Source of the DNA: VEQN01 sp036405975
GTDB taxonomy: Bacteria > Patescibacteriota > Minisyncoccia > Phycocordibacterales > CAIZLB01
Assembly: GCA_036405975.1 (NCBI GenBank)
Contig: DASWWM010000034.1
Location: 21,406 to 85,405 of the forward strand
Direction: 5' to 3'
Length of the DNA: 64,000 bases
Below, piece after piece: positions 31,812 to 41,733 of the stretch. A program made the position numbers and the translations under genes. Within the stretch, counting starts at the first letter, position 1; every line of letters begins with the position of its first letter. A model generated the notes under the pieces. The model worked only from the letters and a program-made list of their open reading frames with translations. It made no database searches and was not told where the DNA came from.

Positions 31812-33797
31812 ATGCAGAAATTTAGAAAAATTGCGGTAACGGCGATCTTCGCTTGCGCATTGGCGTTTGCGGGATCCTCTCCGGCTCCAGCGGCAGCGGC
31901 GACATGCGTTGATCTGCAGGCCAATATCCGGGTAGGAGACAAGGGTGCGAATGTCGCGAGTCTCCAGACTTTCCTTTCGGAGCAGGGATTCCTCAAGGCA
32001 AAGGTTGATGGCTCTTATGGTCCTCAGACAAAGGCCGCTGTCCTTGCCTTTCAGGCAACGAGAAACCTGGTATCCGATCCAGCCGGATTTATTGGCGCGG
32101 GATCGAGAGCCCAGATCAAGGCTATCTCATGCGGAGGCACGGTAACTCCTGTGAATCCCGGCACGACTGCCCCGACTCAGCCGGGTACTTCGTATTTGCA
32201 GCCAAACATTGCGGTCTGCCAGCCCGGAATGCTCTTCAATACGGCAACGGGGCAGCCTTGCGTATCGTCTTCATCGGTGACTCCTTATACGAATATTCCT
32301 GGTTGTACCGCCACTTCGCTGTTCAGCATCGTGACAGGCCAGCGATGTGACGGGACTCAGAGCCAGACTCCGTCACAGACCGTTCTTCCTGCCGGATGTT
32401 TTCCCGGTTCACTTTTCAGCATCGTAACGGGTCTTCCGTGCTCGTCAAATAATTCTCAGACGCCTTTTATTCCCGATACCGGAACCCCATATAACCAGAA
32501 GCCCGATCTCAGGATTACTGATGTCGTCTGTACGCCCTCATCGATCCGCGTGGGCGACAGGGTAAACTGCGACGTGTCGATAGAAAATAACAGCTCGGTA
32601 AATATCGACAGCTCATTCAATGTCGAGGTTCTCGGCGTGATCAAGACCGTTCCTTCTCCGCTCTATGCATGGATGAAGCAGACCGTCTCGATTCCGGGGG
32701 CTTTCAGCCTTGGCACTACCGGATTCACGACTGTGAACTTCAGAATCGATTCGAGCGGAACCGTTGATGAGATCAATGAATCCAATAACACGTACAACAA
32801 GTCGTTTTATGCCAACGCTGCTGTAATTCCGGACCTCTCGCTGAATCACGCCTCTCCTACATGTCCTTACACGTTCGGAGCAGACCTGTCTGTTGGCTCT
32901 TCAGGAAATGATGTGATTGCCCTGCAGAATATTCTCAAGTCACTCCTGTACTATTCCGGAAATTCTCATGGATACTTCAATGATGCGGTAAAGGCCGCGG
33001 TCAGTGCATTCCAGTCGGCCAAAGGTATAACTCCGGCTGACGGCAATGTCGGTGCCGTGACAAGGGCCTCGCTCGGTGCCTCCTGCACGGGAACGGGCGG
33101 GTCTCTCTCGCTTACGCTCGCGGCAAATGTGAGCGCGACCACTGGATATCAACTCGCGCCCATCACCGTCAGCTGGACAGGGACCAATGTGATCAGCTCT
33201 TCGGTCATGACCGTCGAGCTCATCAAGGCTTCAGACAGCTCGGCTGTTGCCGGCGTCAAGACAACGGCAAAATATAGCGCGGGCAGCATTGCTGTCACGC
33301 TTCCGGCCACTCTTCCTGCTGGTCAGTACAGGTTTGCGGTCAGCACCCCTGTCTCCGGAGGATCGCTCAGGGCCGTGACGCCAGTCTTCGCAGTTCCTGA
33401 AGCCGGTGCGGTTATAAGCGCAAATGGCGCTCATGCGATCGTTGCGGAGGGTCCGAGCACGAAGAATACGGGCCTTGTCGCCACATTCAATCTCACAGTC
33501 AAGGCGCAAGGCGTCAATATAGGCCTCCTTGCGGCTGCCGACATAGGAGTTGTGTTCATCGGCCCTAACGGAGAGGTGATCAACGATGACAGCGTTGCGG
33601 TGGTCACGAATCCGAGCCGGACGATTTCAAGCGGGCAATCCGCTCAAGTCACGATCACTTCGAAGGTTGCTGCATCCAAGATTTCCGCGAGTGGCGCCTG
33701 GAAGGCTGATCTTCGAAGCGTGCGATGGGGCACATCCGCGCAGACTGCCCAGTATGTAGGAATCCATACTACGCCTACGGTCACGTTCACGAAGTAG
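31812..33797 (+). CDS. Large surface protein: two peptidoglycan-binding domains and a CARDB-like domain
   Basis: 661 residues with signal peptide (about 1-30). A first PG_binding_1 domain (IRVGDKGANVASLQTFLSEQ, VDGSYGPQTKAAVLAFQ) is followed by three Cys repeats of the form GCxxGxLFSxxTGxPC (about 135-215). Then come a CARDB-like domain (PDLRITDVVCTPSSIRVGD), a second PG_binding_1 domain (LSVGSSGNDVIALQNIL, AVKAAVSAFQSAKGI) and Ig-like repeats. It should be anchored to the wall with an outward display region. A shorter relative is encoded at 59612. Confidence 0.8.
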   Translation: MQKFRKIAVTAIFACALAFAGSSPAPAAAATCVDLQANIRVGDKGANVASLQTFLSEQGFLKAKVDGSYGPQTKAAVLAFQATRNLVSDPAGFIGAGSRAQIKAISCGGTVTPVNPGTTAPTQPGTSYLQPNIAVCQPGMLFNTATGQPCVSSSSVTPYTNIPGCTATSLFSIVTGQRCDGTQSQTPSQTVLPAGCFPGSLFSIVTGLPCSSNNSQTPFIPDTGTPYNQKPDLRITDVVCTPSSIRVGDRVNCDVSIENNSSVNIDSSFNVEVLGVIKTVPSPLYAWMKQTVSIPGAFSLGTTGFTTVNFRIDSSGTVDEINESNNTYNKSFYANAAVIPDLSLNHASPTCPYTFGADLSVGSSGNDVIALQNILKSLLYYSGNSHGYFNDAVKAAVSAFQSAKGITPADGNVGAVTRASLGASCTGTGGSLSLTLAANVSATTGYQLAPITVSWTGTNVISSSVMTVELIKASDSSAVAGVKTTAKYSAGSIAVTLPATLPAGQYRFAVSTPVSGGSLRAVTPVFAVPEAGAVISANGAHAIVAEGPSTKNTGLVATFNLTVKAQGVNIGLLAAADIGVVFIGPNGEVINDDSVAVVTNPSRTISSGQSAQVTITSKVAASKISASGAWKADLRSVRWGTSAQTAQYVGIHTTPTVTFTK

Positions 33798-33820
33798 GCT
33801 TTGTTTCCAGCCGAATCATC

Positions 33821-33855
33821 AAAGCCCGCCGTCCGGCATCGGACGGCGGGCTTTA
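33821..33855 (+). terminator. Terminator of the surface protein gene
   Basis: AAAGCCCGCCGTCC/GGACGGCGGGCTTT. Confidence 0.85.
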
Positions 33856-33983
33856 CGATTGCCAGAACGGGATTCATATTGCATTCATACCGCTTTGATA
33901 CTATATTAGGGTTAATTATATAAGGCTTATCTGAGCCTGTGCACTATATAAGTATTAGAAGGTTAAAATACATATATACGCCC

Positions 33984-35054
33984 ATGACTGAGGCTGCTCA
34001 AAACCCATACGAAATAATCCTGTACTACAAGTACGTCGACCTTGCTGATCCGCAAGGCTTTGTTGATTGGCATAAGGCTGTCTGTGCAAACCTCAACCTC
34101 AAAGGAAGGGTCCTCATTGCGAAAGAGGGAATCAATGGAACGCTCGAAGGGCGAGTGGAAGATACGGCAGAGTATTGCCGACTCATGCATCTTCAGGACG
34201 GTTCAGAGGGAACGTTTGCAGACTTCAGCGATGTCGTATTCAAGCGAAGTCCTGGAACGGGAGTCGCTTTCCCGAAGCTCAAGGTAAAGCTTCGAGACGA
34301 AGTGGTTTCCCTCAAGCTCTCTCACGGTTCGGATGTGAATCCAAATGAAACGACGGGCATTCATCTCAAGGCAGAAGACCTAAAAAAATGGTATGAGACA
34401 GGCGAGGACTTCCTCATCGTCGATATGAGAAATGACTACGAATACAAAGTGGGGCATTTTGAAGGATCGATCAATCCTAAAATGACAAACTTCCGAGACC
34501 TTCCCGACGTCCTTCCGGCACTTGAAGAAGTTAAAAAGGCTTCGCTTGAAGGAAAGAAAATCATCACGGTCTGTACGGGAGGAATTCGATGCGAAAAGGC
34601 GTCAGGCTTTCTGATGAAGAACGGATTCGAGAATGTGTACCAGCTCGATGGGGGGATGCATACATATATGGAGAAATTCCCAGGTCAGGATTTCAACGGC
34701 GCTCTCTATGTATTCGATGGGCGAGAAACGATGGCATTCACCGATGACCGGCAGATTATCGGAAGGTGCATCGCATGCGATACGGCTACTGAGCAGTTCA
34801 CGAATTGCGCGCATATCAGATGTCATGCAAAGACTCTCATCTGCGGTCCCTGCATCAAGAAATCTCTTGCAGAAGCTCGGACCCTTGTCGAGGAAAATCC
34901 CGCATTCGGTCCCGTAGTGAACAAGATCCTGACTGAAGAGACGAGCGCATTTGTATTCTGCTCTGACGAATGCCGCGCTGCGGCCATGGAAAGAATTGAG
35001 AAGGCTGCGAAGGCATCTTCTGCGGTGCCTGTTGCAGCGATTGTCGGTGCATAA
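33984..35054 (+). CDS. trhO: tRNA uridine(34) hydroxylase, rhodanese family (TrhO/YceA)
   Basis: 356 residues from MTEAAQNPYE. The N-terminal acylphosphatase-like domain (NLKGRVLIAKEGINGTLEG) is followed by a rhodanese domain (FLIVDMRNDYEYKVGHFEGS; active-site loop VCTGGIRCEKASGF) and a Cys-rich C-terminus (GRCIACDTATEQFTNCAHIRC; CSDEC) that may bind zinc. TrhO makes 5-hydroxyuridine at tRNA position 34. It has its own short upstream region and no operon partner. Confidence 0.9.
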   Translation: MTEAAQNPYEIILYYKYVDLADPQGFVDWHKAVCANLNLKGRVLIAKEGINGTLEGRVEDTAEYCRLMHLQDGSEGTFADFSDVVFKRSPGTGVAFPKLKVKLRDEVVSLKLSHGSDVNPNETTGIHLKAEDLKKWYETGEDFLIVDMRNDYEYKVGHFEGSINPKMTNFRDLPDVLPALEEVKKASLEGKKIITVCTGGIRCEKASGFLMKNGFENVYQLDGGMHTYMEKFPGQDFNGALYVFDGRETMAFTDDRQIIGRCIACDTATEQFTNCAHIRCHAKTLICGPCIKKSLAEARTLVEENPAFGPVVNKILTEETSAFVFCSDECRAAAMERIEKAAKASSAVPVAAIVGA

Positions 35055-35167
35055 TTTGACTCTTTGGGATTCAAGGAGCAGAATGATATTCCAGAAGGCC
35101 CTTTGACTGTCAGCTCACGCTGCGGAAGGTTCCATCGCAACCAACAACTTGGAGGCTCGTTAACAAC

Positions 35168-35311
35168 ATGAGTGAAGTTCCGAAGAATGCTACCGTTAAA
35201 CGTCTGCGGCCATGGCGCCGAATCCAGTGTGCACCGTCTCGTGGTCCGTATTGGCCGCGGATCAGGCTTATTGTCACGCGATCTCGTCTTGGCAGGTTCT
35301 CGTCTAACTAA
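35168..35311 (+). CDS. Possible 47-residue arginine-rich small protein
   Basis: An open frame reads MSEVPKNATVKRLRPWRRIQ and continues with many Arg residues to a TAA, with GGAGG 12 nt before the ATG. A terminator follows 22 nt later, and ileS has its own promoter beyond it, so a separate transcript of this region is likely. Translation is uncertain; it could equally be an untranslated RNA. Confidence 0.3.
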   Translation: MSEVPKNATVKRLRPWRRIQCAPSRGPYWPRIRLIVTRSRLGRFSSN

Positions 35312-35332
35312 GCGTTCTCTCACATGTGTTAT

Positions 35333-35363
35333 AGGCCGCCAGCATTCCGCTGGCGGCCTTTTC
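35333..35363 (+). terminator. Terminator ahead of ileS
   Basis: AGGCCGCCAGC/GCTGGCGGCCT followed by TTT. A TGCTACTAT box of the ileS promoter lies about 20 nt downstream. Confidence 0.85.
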
Positions 35364-35463
35364 TATTGCCACAAATGCCCAAAGTGCTACTATATTTTTA
35401 TTGCACGGACGAGCCATAAAAAGCAGGCCATGCAGCTTTAGAAAATAACAACCAAATAAGAAA

Positions 35464-38400
35464 ATGGCAGAGAAGACCAATCCAGAGCCCCAGACAGAGG
35501 TACATGCGGGCGATGCACTCAAGACAGTCTCTGCCCAAAGGGAAGAAGCGGTTCTTTCCTTTTGGCAGAACAACCATATATTCGAAAAGAGCCTGAAAAG
35601 GGAATCTCCAAAAGGCAATTTCGTAATTTTTGACGGACCTCCTTACGCGACGGGCTTGCCGCACTACGGCCACATACTTCCTTCGACTATCAAGGACATC
35701 ATCCCGCGGTACAAGACCATGCAGGGGTATTTCGTTCCTCGACGATGGGGATGGGACTGCCACGGTCTCCCGATCGAGAATCTCATCGAGAAGCAGCTCG
35801 GACTGAAAGACAAGAAGGCGATCGAAGAATACGGCATCGGCAATTTCAATAAAGCTGCGAAGGACAGCGTATTCGGCTATGCTCGCGACTGGAAAAGGAT
35901 CATCGGCAAAGTAGGGCGATGGGTCGATATGGAAAATGACTATCATACGATGGACTCAAGCTATACGGAGTCAGTATGGTGGTCTTTCAAGGCGCTTCAG
36001 GAAAAAGGACTTGTATACGATGCCTTCAAGGTGATGCCGTATTGTCCTCGATGCGAGACATCGCTCTCTAACTTCGAAGTCGGTTTGGGATATAAGGATA
36101 TTCCTGATATTTCAGCGTACGTCCTGTTCCCGGTATTGGGAGATGGCGGAAAGGCCACTGAAGAAAATTTCCTTGCATGGACGACGACCCCTTGGACTCT
36201 TCCCGGAAATACCGCACTCGCGCTCAATCCTGAACTTGAATACGTACTCGTGCGAGCGAGGACTGCGTCAGGCTCAACCCTCGTATGGGTTGCAAAAGAT
36301 CTCGTTGCCGGACTTTCTGCAAAAGGCATTCTCCAGAAGCCCGAAGGCGATGGGTCGGCTGATTTCGAAGCGCTCAAGATGAAGAAGGGTTCCGAGCTTT
36401 CCGGCATTTCATACACGCCTCCCTTCGATTTCTACACAGCCGCAGGGTCTCTTGCTCCTGACCAGGAATCAAAGCGTCCTTCAGCATGGAAGACGCATGT
36501 CGCAGATTTTGTAACTGCCGAAGACGGTACAGGCATCGTGCACATTGCACCGGCATTCGGAGATGACGACTCCAAGCTCGCTCATGCAAACGGTATCCCT
36601 GTGATACAGCATGTCGGACGGGACGGACGACTCAAAGAAGGCCTTGGAAACCTCTCCGGACTTCATGCCAAGGAAAAGGCAAATCACCAGGCTACTGACA
36701 TCGAAGTGATCAAGCTTCTTGCACATGCGACCGTCTCTGACGGATCGCCCCTTCTCTTCGCGAAGGAAAAGCTCGTGCACTCATATCCGCATTGCTGGAG
36801 ATGCGAGACGCCTCTTCTCAACTATGCGACAACGTCATGGTTTGTTCAGGTTACAAAGCTCAAGGATCAGCTGATCGAGGCCAATGCCACTGTTAACTGG
36901 GTTCCAAAAGAAGTGGGAGAAGGACGGTTTGGGAAATGGCTCGAGAATGTCCGGGATTGGGCCGTATCGCGAACTCGATACTGGGGAGCTCCGCTTCCTA
37001 TATGGAAAGGCGAGAAGACCGGACGAGCCGAGTTCATCGGTTCCGTCTCAGAGCTTAGGGAGAGGATTGCTGACAATGGAAACAGCTTCCTTTTGATGCG
37101 ACATGGGGAGTCCGAGTCGAATACCAAGAATGTGATCAATTCAAGCGTTGCCGACCTTGATCTTTATCCGCTTACGGAAGCCGGGAAGACCCAAGTTGAG
37201 GCATCGGCACGGGCAATCATCGAGCGACAGCAGAAGCGAGGCAAGAAGATCACGAGGATCTACGCTTCAGATTTTAGACGAACAAAAGAGACTGCCCGAC
37301 AGGTTGCTTCAGCACTCGGACTTGATCCGAACGACATCGTATTCGATGCGAGGATTCGAGAGGTTAATGCCGGAGATTTTAATGGCGGCAGCTGGAAGCA
37401 GAGAGATGAATATTTCCCGACACTTCATGAGCGAATCTTCAAGAAATGTCCGAATGGCGAGTCAGTCGCTGATCTTAAGAAAAGGACTGCTGAATTCCTC
37501 TACGACATCGAATCAAAGCATAAGGGCGAAGATATCCTCGTCGTTACGCATGGCCTGCCACTTCGGCTCATGATGGGCACGGCTGAAGGAAAGACTTCGA
37601 GGGACATGCTCCGGTCTGGCTGGAGAGACTACTCCGATCCGACGGCATCGCTCCATGAATGCCATTTCAAGCCGCTTCCTCACAATGAGAACTTCGAGCT
37701 CGATCTCCATCGGCCATTCATCGATGAGATCGTTTGGAATGCACAGACTCCTGACGGAGGAACTGAGGTCATGCGAAGGATTCCTGACGTATTCGACGTA
37801 TGGTATGACTCGGGATCGATGCCGTTTGCTCAGAACCATTACCCGTTCGAATCAAAGGACGAGTTCGAGAAGGAGGGCAGCACCCTGTTTCCGGCAGACT
37901 TCATCTCAGAGGGGATCGATCAGACCCGAGGCTGGTTCTACTCGCTCATGGTTCTTTCGGTGGCTCTCTTTGGAAAAGCGCCGTATAAGAATGTGACGGT
38001 AAACGGACTCATCCTTGCAGAAGACGGAAGGAAAATGTCGAAGAGCCTCAAGAACTATCCGGACCTTGAGCCCACGCTTGAAAAGTACGGAGGCGATTCG
38101 CTCCGGTTCATGCTCGCATCGTCTCCCGCGACTCATGCAGAGGAAGTGCTGTTCTCTGAGAAGGCGCTCGACGAGGTGAATAAGAAAATCTTCAATCGAC
38201 TTGAGAACGTATATACGTTCTACAAGATGTACGCCTCTGAAGGATTGGCGGGGGAGACCTTGTCCCATGACTCCGTGCCGATGAGCGTTCATGTTCTCGA
38301 CAAGTGGATCATCTCTCGACTCGCGGAACTCAAGCTCGAAGTCGAAAAGAATCTTGACCTGTATCAGATAGATAAGGCTGCCCGACCGATCAACCTATTC

Positions 38401-39168
38401 GTTGATGACATCTCGACATGGTATCTCCGACGGTCACGAGATCGATTCAAGGGAGATGACGCTGCGGACAAGCAGGCAGCTATCGATACTACCCGTTTCG
38501 CTCTCATGACAGTGTCAAAGATCATTGCTCCGTTCGTGCCGTTCATGGCTGAGCACATGTATCAGAACCTCAAGGCTGATGCCGCTGCCGCAAGTTCGGC
38601 TCTCGCCGTTACGATGCCTGAAAGCGTGCATCTCTGCGACTGGCCGACATTGCCTGAGCCGGACATGGCCCTTATCGACTCTATGGCATCGCTTCGGAAG
38701 CTTGTCGAGACTGGCTTGGCCCTTCGGTCAAAGGCTGGCATCAAGGTGCGGCAGCCACTTGCCTCGTTTGCCTACAATGCGGGCGAAATGAATCTCTCTG
38801 CCGAACTTGCGGAGATTGCAGCGGATGAGCTCAATGTGAAGAATGTCGTGGCGGGAACTGAAGTGTCGCTTGATACTGAGCTGACAAAGGAGCTCAAGGA
38901 CGAAGGTCTCGTCCGAGACGTCATCCGCGCGATCCAGGAGGGAAGAAAGCTTGCGGGGCTGAATCCTGGCGATTCGATCTCTCTCGAGCTCGGTTCTGAC
39001 ACTGTGACACTTGAGATTCTCAAGGCATATGAACAGATGATCAAGAAGCCTGTTCTCGCCGAAGCCGTTGCTTACGGAGATGTCAATGATGCGGCGGGAC
39101 AGGTTATCGAAGTCGAATCTGCGAAGGTCAGCATCCTCATCAATGTCTCATCACATCTATCAAACTAA
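35464..39168 (+). CDS. ileS: Isoleucyl-tRNA synthetase with an inserted histidine-phosphatase domain
   Basis: 1234 residues, longer than the usual 900-1050. Class Ia landmarks: GPPYATGLPHYGHIL (HIGH), the editing domain (WTTTPWTLPGNTALAL), SRTRYWGAPLPIW, DVWYDSGSMPFAQ and KMSKSLKNYPD, then the anticodon-binding helices. Between GSVSELRERI and LDLHRPFIDEIVW lies an insert of about 220 residues (about 525-745). It is a complete phosphoglycerate-mutase-like domain: LLMRHGESESN (His547), ASDFRRTKETA, IREVNAGDFNGGSW and LVVTHGLPLR. All its catalytic residues are present. The 3' end overlaps recO by 26 nt. Confidence 0.95.
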   Translation: MAEKTNPEPQTEVHAGDALKTVSAQREEAVLSFWQNNHIFEKSLKRESPKGNFVIFDGPPYATGLPHYGHILPSTIKDIIPRYKTMQGYFVPRRWGWDCHGLPIENLIEKQLGLKDKKAIEEYGIGNFNKAAKDSVFGYARDWKRIIGKVGRWVDMENDYHTMDSSYTESVWWSFKALQEKGLVYDAFKVMPYCPRCETSLSNFEVGLGYKDIPDISAYVLFPVLGDGGKATEENFLAWTTTPWTLPGNTALALNPELEYVLVRARTASGSTLVWVAKDLVAGLSAKGILQKPEGDGSADFEALKMKKGSELSGISYTPPFDFYTAAGSLAPDQESKRPSAWKTHVADFVTAEDGTGIVHIAPAFGDDDSKLAHANGIPVIQHVGRDGRLKEGLGNLSGLHAKEKANHQATDIEVIKLLAHATVSDGSPLLFAKEKLVHSYPHCWRCETPLLNYATTSWFVQVTKLKDQLIEANATVNWVPKEVGEGRFGKWLENVRDWAVSRTRYWGAPLPIWKGEKTGRAEFIGSVSELRERIADNGNSFLLMRHGESESNTKNVINSSVADLDLYPLTEAGKTQVEASARAIIERQQKRGKKITRIYASDFRRTKETARQVASALGLDPNDIVFDARIREVNAGDFNGGSWKQRDEYFPTLHERIFKKCPNGESVADLKKRTAEFLYDIESKHKGEDILVVTHGLPLRLMMGTAEGKTSRDMLRSGWRDYSDPTASLHECHFKPLPHNENFELDLHRPFIDEIVWNAQTPDGGTEVMRRIPDVFDVWYDSGSMPFAQNHYPFESKDEFEKEGSTLFPADFISEGIDQTRGWFYSLMVLSVALFGKAPYKNVTVNGLILAEDGRKMSKSLKNYPDLEPTLEKYGGDSLRFMLASSPATHAEEVLFSEKALDEVNKKIFNRLENVYTFYKMYASEGLAGETLSHDSVPMSVHVLDKWIISRLAELKLEVEKNLDLYQIDKAARPINLFVDDISTWYLRRSRDRFKGDDAADKQAAIDTTRFALMTVSKIIAPFVPFMAEHMYQNLKADAAAASSALAVTMPESVHLCDWPTLPEPDMALIDSMASLRKLVETGLALRSKAGIKVRQPLASFAYNAGEMNLSAELAEIAADELNVKNVVAGTEVSLDTELTKELKDEGLVRDVIRAIQEGRKLAGLNPGDSISLELGSDTVTLEILKAYEQMIKKPVLAEAVAYGDVNDAAGQVIEVESAKVSILINVSSHLSN

Positions 39169-39733
39169 TGCATTCGTCCTAGGCAGTTCTGATCTGGGCG
39201 AAGCGAACAAGACCCTGCTTCTCTTCACTGAGGAGCTGGGTGTTTTGTATGCGGTGGCGCAGGGCATAAGGCTTCAGAAGTCGAAGCTCAAGGCGTCGCT
39301 CCAGGATTTCTCGTATATACGAGTCTGTTTAGTAAAAGGAAAGGAGGTGTGGAGGCTGACGAGTGCCGAGAAGCTCATATCTCTTTATGACAAGCGCCTT
39401 TCGCTCGAAGCGCGAAAGGCGCTTGCGGGCATTCTCCGGTTTGTACAGAGAATGTCTCCGGGGGAAGGAAAGCAGAAAGACCTATTTGAGATTCTGACCA
39501 AGCTTTGCGCATACGTATTCCAGAACAAGATTGATCTTGCAAAGATTCATTTGATTTCGGTAGTGGCCAAGTTCAAGATTCTTCATGTGCTCGGGTACGG
39601 ATCGGGCAACGACGAGTTGGTGAAGAGGTATCAAGGATCAGAATGGAATGATGCCCTTATCGAAGGTGCTTCAAAAGATGAAGAAGCGCTGAACAGGCAC
39701 AATGAAACGGCTCTTCGAGAAAGTCATCTGTGA
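39143..39733 (+). CDS. recO: RecO-like DNA repair protein
   Basis: 196 residues from MSHHIYQTNAFVLGS. The start matches RecO's OB fold: YQTNAFVLGSSDLGEANKTLLLFTEELG, YAVAQGIRLQKSKLKASLQ. It then has the helical region with VVAKFKILHVLGYG. RecO helps load RecA on SSB-coated DNA. It is a little shorter than E. coli RecO and lacks an obvious zinc site. The gene starts inside the end of ileS, so it is translationally coupled. Confidence 0.8.
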   Translation: MSHHIYQTNAFVLGSSDLGEANKTLLLFTEELGVLYAVAQGIRLQKSKLKASLQDFSYIRVCLVKGKEVWRLTSAEKLISLYDKRLSLEARKALAGILRFVQRMSPGEGKQKDLFEILTKLCAYVFQNKIDLAKIHLISVVAKFKILHVLGYGSGNDELVKRYQGSEWNDALIEGASKDEEALNRHNETALRESHL

Positions 39734-39748
39734 TATACTTTTATCCAT

Positions 39749-41701
39749 ATGGCAATGGATGACAGCAAAATTGAGCAGCTCAAGAACAGGCTGAATTCTA
39801 ATTCGGAAACAGATCCTGTTCCGGTCACGCATAGGCAGAAGCTTCCGCGGCACAGCGTCTTGGTGGGCCAGGCCTGGGAAGGGGATGCTACCGAGGAAAA
39901 CCCCATCATCCGGCCTGACTTCGCAAAACTAAATCAATATGAGGACAAAAGCCCCCTCAAGAAGATACTCCTGGCGGTATTCTTGCTGTTCATCGCCGCG
40001 GTTGCATTTGCCGGATATGTCATTTTCTCAGGGGCAAATTTCGTCTCGAATAACAACATCGACATTCGGCTTATCGGTCCTGTGAGTTCGCCTGCAGGAG
40101 AAGAGCTCTCGCTCGATGTGGATATTACGAACCGGAATAAGACGGAGCTTCTTCTGGCCGACCTCGTTGTCACGTATCCTGAAGGAACGAGGTCGGCCAG
40201 TGACCGCATCACTCCGCTCCTGACTGACAGGACTGCCGTTGGAACCATCAAGGCGGGAGAGTCCGTGCGGCTCACTGTTAAGTCTGTTCTCTTCGGCGAG
40301 GAGAATGTTAAAAAGAATATCAATGTGGCACTTGAGTACGGCATTCCCGGATCAAGCAATATTTTCATAAAAGATAAGCAGTATCCGATGTTCATTGGTT
40401 CTTCGCCGATCACGGTAAACATCGAGGCGTTGAGAGAGGTGACTCCGGAACAGGAGGCGGACTTCAAAGTGAAGATCAAGTCGAATAGCTCGTCCATCGT
40501 TCGAGGCCTCATTCTCAAGGTGGAGTACCCATTCGGATTCGAATTCATCAGCTCTCTTCCGCAAGTTACGGGTGACTCTGGCACCTGGGTTCTTGGGGAC
40601 GTAAACCCAGGAGAAGAGCGAGAGATCGCCATCCGAGGGCGGATGATAGGCGGAGAAAATCAGGAGCGCGTATTCAGGTTCTATACTGGAACCGAAGATC
40701 CCAATGACAAGACGTCGATTGGCACCATTTTCGTGACCAACTCGGCAACTGTCGCACTCAAGAAACCGTTCCTCGGGGCTGATATCTCATTGGATGGAAA
40801 GACATCTGCCACATATGTCACATATGCCGGTGAGACCGTGAAGGGGGAGATCACATGGCAGAATAACCTCAATGTTCCCCTGAACGACGTCGTCGTCGAG
40901 GCGCGGATTGCCGGACAGATGCTCGACCGGCTCAGCATTCAGGGAGACCGAGGCTTTTACAGGTCAATCGACAATACCATTCTCTGGGACAGGACAACTC
41001 TCGCTGAGCTCAGGGAAGTCGGTCCGGGCCAGATAGGACGCCTTCAGTTCTCATTCTCGCCCGTCTCTCTCACTGCAAAGAATGCATCAGAGCTCACAAG
41101 GCAGGAGATGACGATCGATCTTGCGATCAGGGCAAAGCGATTTAGCGAGGACAATGTTCCTGTTGAAATCACATCGAATATCGCGCGAAAGATTCAGATC
41201 GCATCAAACCTGGATATCACGACTGGTGCCATTCGGACTGTCGGTCCGTTCCAGAATACAGGACCTGTTCCGCCTATGCCTGAGCAGAAAACGACATATA
41301 CCATGTTCGTCAGCGTCACCAACTCGTATAACAATGTGAAGGATGCGGTATATACGGCAACTCTTCCTGCCTATGTCGAATGGCTTGGAAAGGTATACCC
41401 TGAGAATTCAAGCGTGAAGTACAATGCCGATACACGACAGATCACGTGGCCAGTCGGGGACATCTCTTCGGGTACCGGATACTCGTCGAGCAAGAAGGAA
41501 TTCGCATTCCAGGTCCAGCTTCTTCCGAGCTTGAGCCAGATCGGAACGTCGCCCATTCTCGTTGGAAGCCAGAAGCTCACAGGCCGTGACAATTTCACAG
41601 GAACCATCGTCGAGAGCAAGACGCAGTCTTCAGATACGAAGATGAGCACGGATCCCGCGTACAAGTTCGGCGACGAGAAGGTCGGTGGGGAGGGCAGGTA
41701 A
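39749..41701 (+). CDS. Large single-TM protein with Ig/DUF11-like outside repeats
   Basis: 650 residues: cytoplasmic N-terminus of about 68 residues, one membrane helix (about 69-93, KILLAVFLLFIAAVAFAGYV), then several beta-sandwich repeats with patterns such as LSLDVDITNRNKTELLLADLVVTYPEG and TYTMFVSVTNSYNNVKDAVY. Type II membrane topology. No named family; probably an envelope scaffold or adhesin. Starts 15 nt after recO. Confidence 0.6.
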   Translation: MAMDDSKIEQLKNRLNSNSETDPVPVTHRQKLPRHSVLVGQAWEGDATEENPIIRPDFAKLNQYEDKSPLKKILLAVFLLFIAAVAFAGYVIFSGANFVSNNNIDIRLIGPVSSPAGEELSLDVDITNRNKTELLLADLVVTYPEGTRSASDRITPLLTDRTAVGTIKAGESVRLTVKSVLFGEENVKKNINVALEYGIPGSSNIFIKDKQYPMFIGSSPITVNIEALREVTPEQEADFKVKIKSNSSSIVRGLILKVEYPFGFEFISSLPQVTGDSGTWVLGDVNPGEEREIAIRGRMIGGENQERVFRFYTGTEDPNDKTSIGTIFVTNSATVALKKPFLGADISLDGKTSATYVTYAGETVKGEITWQNNLNVPLNDVVVEARIAGQMLDRLSIQGDRGFYRSIDNTILWDRTTLAELREVGPGQIGRLQFSFSPVSLTAKNASELTRQEMTIDLAIRAKRFSEDNVPVEITSNIARKIQIASNLDITTGAIRTVGPFQNTGPVPPMPEQKTTYTMFVSVTNSYNNVKDAVYTATLPAYVEWLGKVYPENSSVKYNADTRQITWPVGDISSGTGYSSSKKEFAFQVQLLPSLSQIGTSPILVGSQKLTGRDNFTGTIVESKTQSSDTKMSTDPAYKFGDEKVGGEGR

Positions 41702-41733
41702 GGCTTGTCTGAATCGAATAGCTCTCGCATGTA

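Noticed and set aside
35055..35463. T-box riboswitch upstream of ileS
   Set aside because: No TGGNACC antiterminator sequence or AGGGTGG box is seen, and the terminator lies upstream of the likely ileS promoter.
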